DNA of 64,000 nucleotides. Origin: Anaerolineaceae bacterium (lineage in GTDB: Bacteria; Chloroflexota; Anaerolineae; Aggregatilineales; Phototrophicaceae). This document shows, piece after piece, positions 60,443 through 64,000 of the stretch. The number at the start of each line of letters is the position of its first letter. Position 1 is the stretch's first letter. Below the pieces are notes generated by a model that was not told where the DNA came from, ran no database searches, and was given only the letters and a program-made list of their open reading frames with translations. The DNA lies in contig JAPOVC010000029.1 in the NCBI GenBank assembly GCA_026708325.1, positions 50,624 to 114,623 of the forward strand, in the 5' to 3' direction. Both the position numbers and the translations under genes were made by a program.

Positions 60443-62316
60443 TCGCCAGTGGCCTGGAACGACAGGGGACCTTCGCCGCGGAGCGCGAGGCCGACTCACT
60501 GCGGCTGTCACCCGCGCTTGCTGGGCTGATGGCGCTCCTTGCAGTGAATCTGTTCCTGCGTTTGGCAGAGCTGGACCGTATCCCCCTGGGGGAAGGTGAG
60601 GCGCGGCAGGCCCTGGCGGCCCTGGACCTGTTGAATTCGCAAGGGGCAGATGGTCCGCAGGCGGTGGAGAGTCCCACCCTTCTCGCCGCGCAGGCGCTGC
60701 TGTTCAACTTATTCGGCAGTAGCGAAGTGACGGCGCGTCTGCCGGTTGCCATGGCCGGCGCGCTCATGCCCCTCGCAGCGTTGGCGCTGCACAGAGTCCT
60801 GGGTCAGGGTCGCAGCGTGGCCCTGTGCCTGCTGCTGGCCGTCTCACCGATTTTGCTGATGGCCTCGCGTCAGTCCGCGCCCGTCGTGCTTTCCCTGCTG
60901 CTGCTTGCCAGCGCGCTGTGGGCCGTTCAGCGCTACCGGCAAACGGGTGAGCAGGCAGCGGCGACCTGCGCCATGGCGTCCGCCCTCGCACTCATCCTGC
61001 TGGCGGAGGCCGGGGGCGCCGTGTTGGCGATGCAGGTCGGTCTGGCCCTGCTGCTGACCTGCAGGAGTCGCCAGGGTGGCGGATCGCCGCGCTCTGCGCT
61101 TTTGACGGCCCGCAAATGGCTGCGGGGTTGGCCAGTCCCCGGGTCCGCCCCGCCGGTCCTGTTGATTCTCTTTCTGGTCGCGACGCTGTTCATGTTGAAT
61201 CCCTCCGGCATCGCGGCGACGGGTGACCTGCTGCAGGCTTCATTGAGCGGATTTGTGCATCCCTGGTCCGAAGCCAGCGGCCTTCCCGAAGCCGAAGTCT
61301 GGTCGACGACGGACTCGAGCCCTGTTACTGGGCGCGTGGCGGACTTCTTCGAAAGATTGCATTTGGTCATCGCCTTCGAGCCCCTGCTCGTGGCGGCGGC
61401 GGGCGGCTACCTCTTGCTGCGGAGCGCGAAGGGATGGAGCGACGCCGACCGCTTCTTCGTCTTCTGGTTGCTGACTGGAACCCTGTCACTGTTTTTTTGG
61501 CGCGCTGCCAGCCCGGCGCATGTCCTGTGGCTGGTCCTGCCGCTGGCGGGGCTCGCCGCCGGTCTTCTGCCGGAATTACTGGCAGAGGATGAAGCGCGCA
61601 GCGACATTCCGCCATGGGTCGTGACGCTGGTAGCGGGCGTCAGTCTGACCCTGCTGGCGACGATCGCCTTTTATGCCCGGCTCTTGCTGCAAGCCAGCCC
61701 TCAGCCCCTGCAGGGATTGGCCGGACTCGCCCTGTTGCCCCCTTTTCTTGTGGCGGGGGCCTGGCGGCGGCCATGGCCGATCCTGTTGCGCGCCGCGCTG
61801 CTCGGTGCCGTTTTGCTGGCCCTGCCGCTATCCCTCGGAGGGGGTTGGGTGACGATGGTGAGTCGGTCGGAGGAGGCGGACGGGCTGTGGCGGCCTTCGG
61901 CTACGTCACAGGATGTCTGGCTGCTGCAGGACAGTTTGCGCGCTTTGGCGGAAAGGGAGTCTGGAGGATTTGCCGGGCTCGAACTCACCCTCCTGAAGGA
62001 TGGTACGAGCCTGCCGCGCTGGCTTTTGCGTGACCACGTCAACATGCGACTTGTCGACAGGGTGGAGGACGTCGGCGACGCCGGTGTCACCTTGCTGCCA
62101 GGCGGGATTTCACCGCCAGACGGCGCTGGCGCATGGATCGGCCAGGACTTTACGATAAGCCGCCATGTCTATGCAGCGATGGGGACGAGGACGGCGGGTG
62201 ACTTCCTGGCGGCCGGCAACGGGTCAGGCACGACAACAAGATACGTCCTGTGGCTGCGGGAAGACCTGTTCGCAGAATCCAGGGACGATGCCGCTGCGCG
62301 GGTGAGCGCTCCATGA
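60439..62316 (+). CDS. GT39-like membrane protein, possibly altered active site
   Basis: 625 residues, about twelve membrane segments. The loop after the first segment reads IPLGEGEARQ, where GT39 enzymes usually have an Asp-Glu pair; here only Glu residues remain, so activity may be changed or the protein may act as a binding partner. The segment SPTLLAAQALLFNLFGSSEVTAR is typical of the family's third loop. ATG overlaps the YYY stop (ATGA) and the next start overlaps its own stop in the same way. No large C-terminal domain beyond about 150 residues. Confidence 0.72.
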   Translation: MIASGLERQGTFAAEREADSLRLSPALAGLMALLAVNLFLRLAELDRIPLGEGEARQALAALDLLNSQGADGPQAVESPTLLAAQALLFNLFGSSEVTARLPVAMAGALMPLAALALHRVLGQGRSVALCLLLAVSPILLMASRQSAPVVLSLLLLASALWAVQRYRQTGEQAAATCAMASALALILLAEAGGAVLAMQVGLALLLTCRSRQGGGSPRSALLTARKWLRGWPVPGSAPPVLLILFLVATLFMLNPSGIAATGDLLQASLSGFVHPWSEASGLPEAEVWSTTDSSPVTGRVADFFERLHLVIAFEPLLVAAAGGYLLLRSAKGWSDADRFFVFWLLTGTLSLFFWRAASPAHVLWLVLPLAGLAAGLLPELLAEDEARSDIPPWVVTLVAGVSLTLLATIAFYARLLLQASPQPLQGLAGLALLPPFLVAGAWRRPWPILLRAALLGAVLLALPLSLGGGWVTMVSRSEEADGLWRPSATSQDVWLLQDSLRALAERESGGFAGLELTLLKDGTSLPRWLLRDHVNMRLVDRVEDVGDAGVTLLPGGISPPDGAGAWIGQDFTISRHVYAAMGTRTAGDFLAAGNGSGTTTRYVLWLREDLFAESRDDAAARVSAP

Positions 62317-64000
62317 CGATTCCTGGCCTGTTGCGAGGGCTCTCACGGCGCGAACTGTGGCTCTATGCCCTGATTCTGCTTCTGGCCGTCTTCACGCGCT
62401 TCTGGCTGCTGGGCGAGCGCGTGATGAGTCACGATGAAAGCCTGCACACCCAGTTCGCCTACAATCTCTACCGGGACGGCAACTTCCAGCACACGCCCCT
62501 GATGCACGGGCCGATCCTCTTCCACGCCACGGCCTTTTTCTATTTCCTCTTCGGCGACAGCGACTTCAGCGCCCGCATCTACACGTCGTTGCTGGGTGTG
62601 GCGATCGTGCTCATGCCGGCGCTGTTCCGGCCCTGGCTGGGGCGCAACGGCGCGCTGCTGGCCTCGCTGATGCTGCTCGTCTCACCCGTCACGCTCTACT
62701 ACCACCGCTACATCCGGCACGATACGCCCTCCATTTTCTTCGCGCTCCTGCTGCTCTACGCCGTGCTGATGTATCTGAACGGCCCGCCAGGGGCGCGTCG
62801 TCGCCAGCACTGGTTGCTGCTGCTATCGCTGGCCATGATCGGCAATCTCGGGTCCAAGGAAACGGCCTTCATCTATATCGCCATCTTTGGCAGTTTCCTG
62901 TTTCTGTACTGGCTGATACGCCTGGCCCAAAGCCGTTGGCAACTGTCGGGACGCGTGGCTTTCGACTTTCTGGTCCTGTCCCTGCTGCTGGGGGGTCTGG
63001 CGGCCCTCGGGCTGGTCATCCTGTTTGCGGTTACTCCGCCGGAAGGGGCGCTGACGGCCGCGGCCCAGGCGGGTTGGTGGAACGCCGTAGAAATGCGGGT
63101 CCTGGTCCTGGGTCTTGTGCTGCTCATCGCCGTTCTGCTGGTGTGCCTGCTTTGGCCGATGTTTCGCGTTTTCCGGCGCCCGCGTCCGCGAGACCTGTTG
63201 ATCATCGGCGCCGTAGTTGTGCTGGCCTGCGGCGCCCTCTTGCTGGTCGAGTCGATATCCCACAAGGCAACTCCCTTCAGGGAGCAGGTGTCCGATCCCC
63301 AGGTGCCGGACGAAATTTTGCCGGATGCGGCCCCTTCGATTCAGCAACTGCCCCTGGTCCTCGCCTGGATCATGGCCGCGCTGGTCCTGCTGCTTCTGCT
63401 CGTTGGTCGACGACAGGGCTGGTGGCGCCGCCTGCAGCGCTATCCCGAACTGGACCTCATCGTCGTCATTGGCAGCCTGATTCTCCCCTGGGCGGCGCCG
63501 TTGCTGATCGCCCTGACGGGCGCCCGGGCGACGGACTATTCGCCGGAAGGGATAACCCGGGCCGCGCTGGCCCTGGCGCCGCTTGCGGTCATCTCACTGG
63601 GGGTGGGGCTGGTGTGGAACTGGCGCCGCTGGATTCCCTGCGCCCTGTTGTTTTACGCCATTTTCGCCTTCTTCTTTACGACGATGTTCACGAACCTGAA
63701 CGGCCTGGCGACGGGTCTGGTAGGCAGTCTCGGTTACTGGCTGGAGCAGCAGGGCGTCCGCCGCGGCAGCCAGCCGCAGTACTACTACGTTGGCCTGTTG
63801 CTGCCGGTCTACGAATTCCTGCCCCTGCTGGGCAGCGCGTTGGCGATGACCAGCGGCCTGGGCATGTTCTGGCGCCGACGCCAGCGGCAAGTTCGGCTGG
63901 CGCCGCCTGAAGCCGGAGCCGACGCCCTTCCACCAGCGACCGCCACGCCGATGCGGCGGCTGCCTACTCTGTGGCTGCTGGCCTGGTGGGCGGTTCTCGC
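62313..64000 (+). CDS. Agl23-type (TIGR03663) membrane protein, 3' end beyond window
   Basis: Open from the ATG at 62313 to the window edge (about 562 codons). After the first membrane segment comes MSHDESLHTQFAYNLYRDG (Asp41-Glu42) and HTPLMHGPILFHATAFFYFL, followed by SPVTLYYHRYIRHDTPS and, near the window end, GYWLEQQGVRR and QYYYVGLLLPVYEFLPLL. These are the hallmarks of the family named flippase activity-associated protein Agl23, found in Halobacteria and Chloroflexi. Its start overlaps the stop of the preceding gene (ATGA), so it is the eighth gene of the block. Its likely place is the transfer or flipping of a lipid-linked sugar; the precise reaction is not established. Confidence 0.85.
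   Translation, partial: MTIPGLLRGLSRRELWLYALILLLAVFTRFWLLGERVMSHDESLHTQFAYNLYRDGNFQHTPLMHGPILFHATAFFYFLFGDSDFSARIYTSLLGVAIVLMPALFRPWLGRNGALLASLMLLVSPVTLYYHRYIRHDTPSIFFALLLLYAVLMYLNGPPGARRRQHWLLLLSLAMIGNLGSKETAFIYIAIFGSFLFLYWLIRLAQSRWQLSGRVAFDFLVLSLLLGGLAALGLVILFAVTPPEGALTAAAQAGWWNAVEMRVLVLGLVLLIAVLLVCLLWPMFRVFRRPRPRDLLIIGAVVVLACGALLLVESISHKATPFREQVSDPQVPDEILPDAAPSIQQLPLVLAWIMAALVLLLLLVGRRQGWWRRLQRYPELDLIVVIGSLILPWAAPLLIALTGARATDYSPEGITRAALALAPLAVISLGVGLVWNWRRWIPCALLFYAIFAFFFTTMFTNLNGLATGLVGSLGYWLEQQGVRRGSQPQYYYVGLLLPVYEFLPLLGSALAMTSGLGMFWRRRQRQVRLAPPEAGADALPPATATPMRRLPTLWLLAWWAVL

Noticed and set aside
1..64000. Insertion sequences, prophage, CRISPR arrays, integrases, attachment sites beside the two tRNA genes
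   Set aside because: No transposase, integrase or phage-like protein, no regularly spaced repeats, and no repeat of a tRNA 3' end was found. The region looks like ordinary chromosome.

Overview
The window is a GC-rich stretch of bacterial chromosome, densely packed on both strands and without insertion sequences, phage genes, CRISPR arrays or rRNA. The combination of membrane proteins with the YYYxG motif (Chlor_Arch_YYY/DUF2298), an Agl23-type protein, many GT-C glycosyltransferases, CTC-type L25, CdaA/CdaR, and LplB-type and Tat-exported sugar-binding proteins points to Chloroflexota. An Anaerolineae/Caldilineae-like lineage is possible, but that is inference from gene content. No stretch longer than 300 bases lacks a gene. 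Promoters read by eye follow a TTGACA - 16 to 18 bp - TATACT/TACACT pattern.

Layout. 1-3.7 kb (minus): an oligosaccharide uptake operon (binding protein, cytoplasmic sulfatase, LplB-type permease cut by the window edge), placed directly behind a tRNA-Glu with its own promoter and terminator. 3.9-13.7 kb (minus): class II aldolase, DsbA-like thioredoxin, signal peptidase I, Der GTPase, the c-di-AMP pair CdaR/CdaA, ornithine carbamoyltransferase and DNA polymerase I. 13.8-22.1 kb: an MFS transporter (plus) that converges on a second uptake operon (minus). That operon holds a Tat-exported binding protein, a membrane fatty-acid desaturase, two permeases and a GH116 beta-glucosidase. 22.1-27.9 kb (plus): an APC-type permease with a large unexplained C-terminal domain, a GT-C enzyme and an aldo/keto reductase. 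27.9-35.6 kb (minus): a GT-C enzyme, a heterodimeric ABC exporter and a second GT-C enzyme in one operon. 35.7-47.2 kb: hydroxyacid dehydrogenase, thiolase, HIT protein, another GT-C enzyme, BirA, an unknown membrane-anchored protein, GyrA, a DapA-family aldolase, bL25 and tRNA-Gly.

47.3-64.0 kb (plus): eight consecutive genes, every junction overlapping. They encode an LPG-synthase-like flippase, a GT4 glycosyltransferase, a methyltransferase, a GT-C enzyme, a 1751-residue GT-C/YYY fusion, a stand-alone YYY protein, another GT-C-like protein and an Agl23-type protein that runs off the window. I read this as one unit for building and placing a lipid-linked cell-surface glycan or glycoprotein sugar. 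It is the best candidate here for an undescribed system.

How the genes may work together: two operons import sugars and process them inside the cell (desulfation, beta-glucoside hydrolysis). Neither shows an ATPase gene, so a shared MsmK/UgpC-type ATPase elsewhere is expected. Three loci (24.5-26.9, 27.9-35.6 and 47.3-64 kb) and the single gene at 38.5-40.7 kb are devoted to membrane glycosyl transfer.
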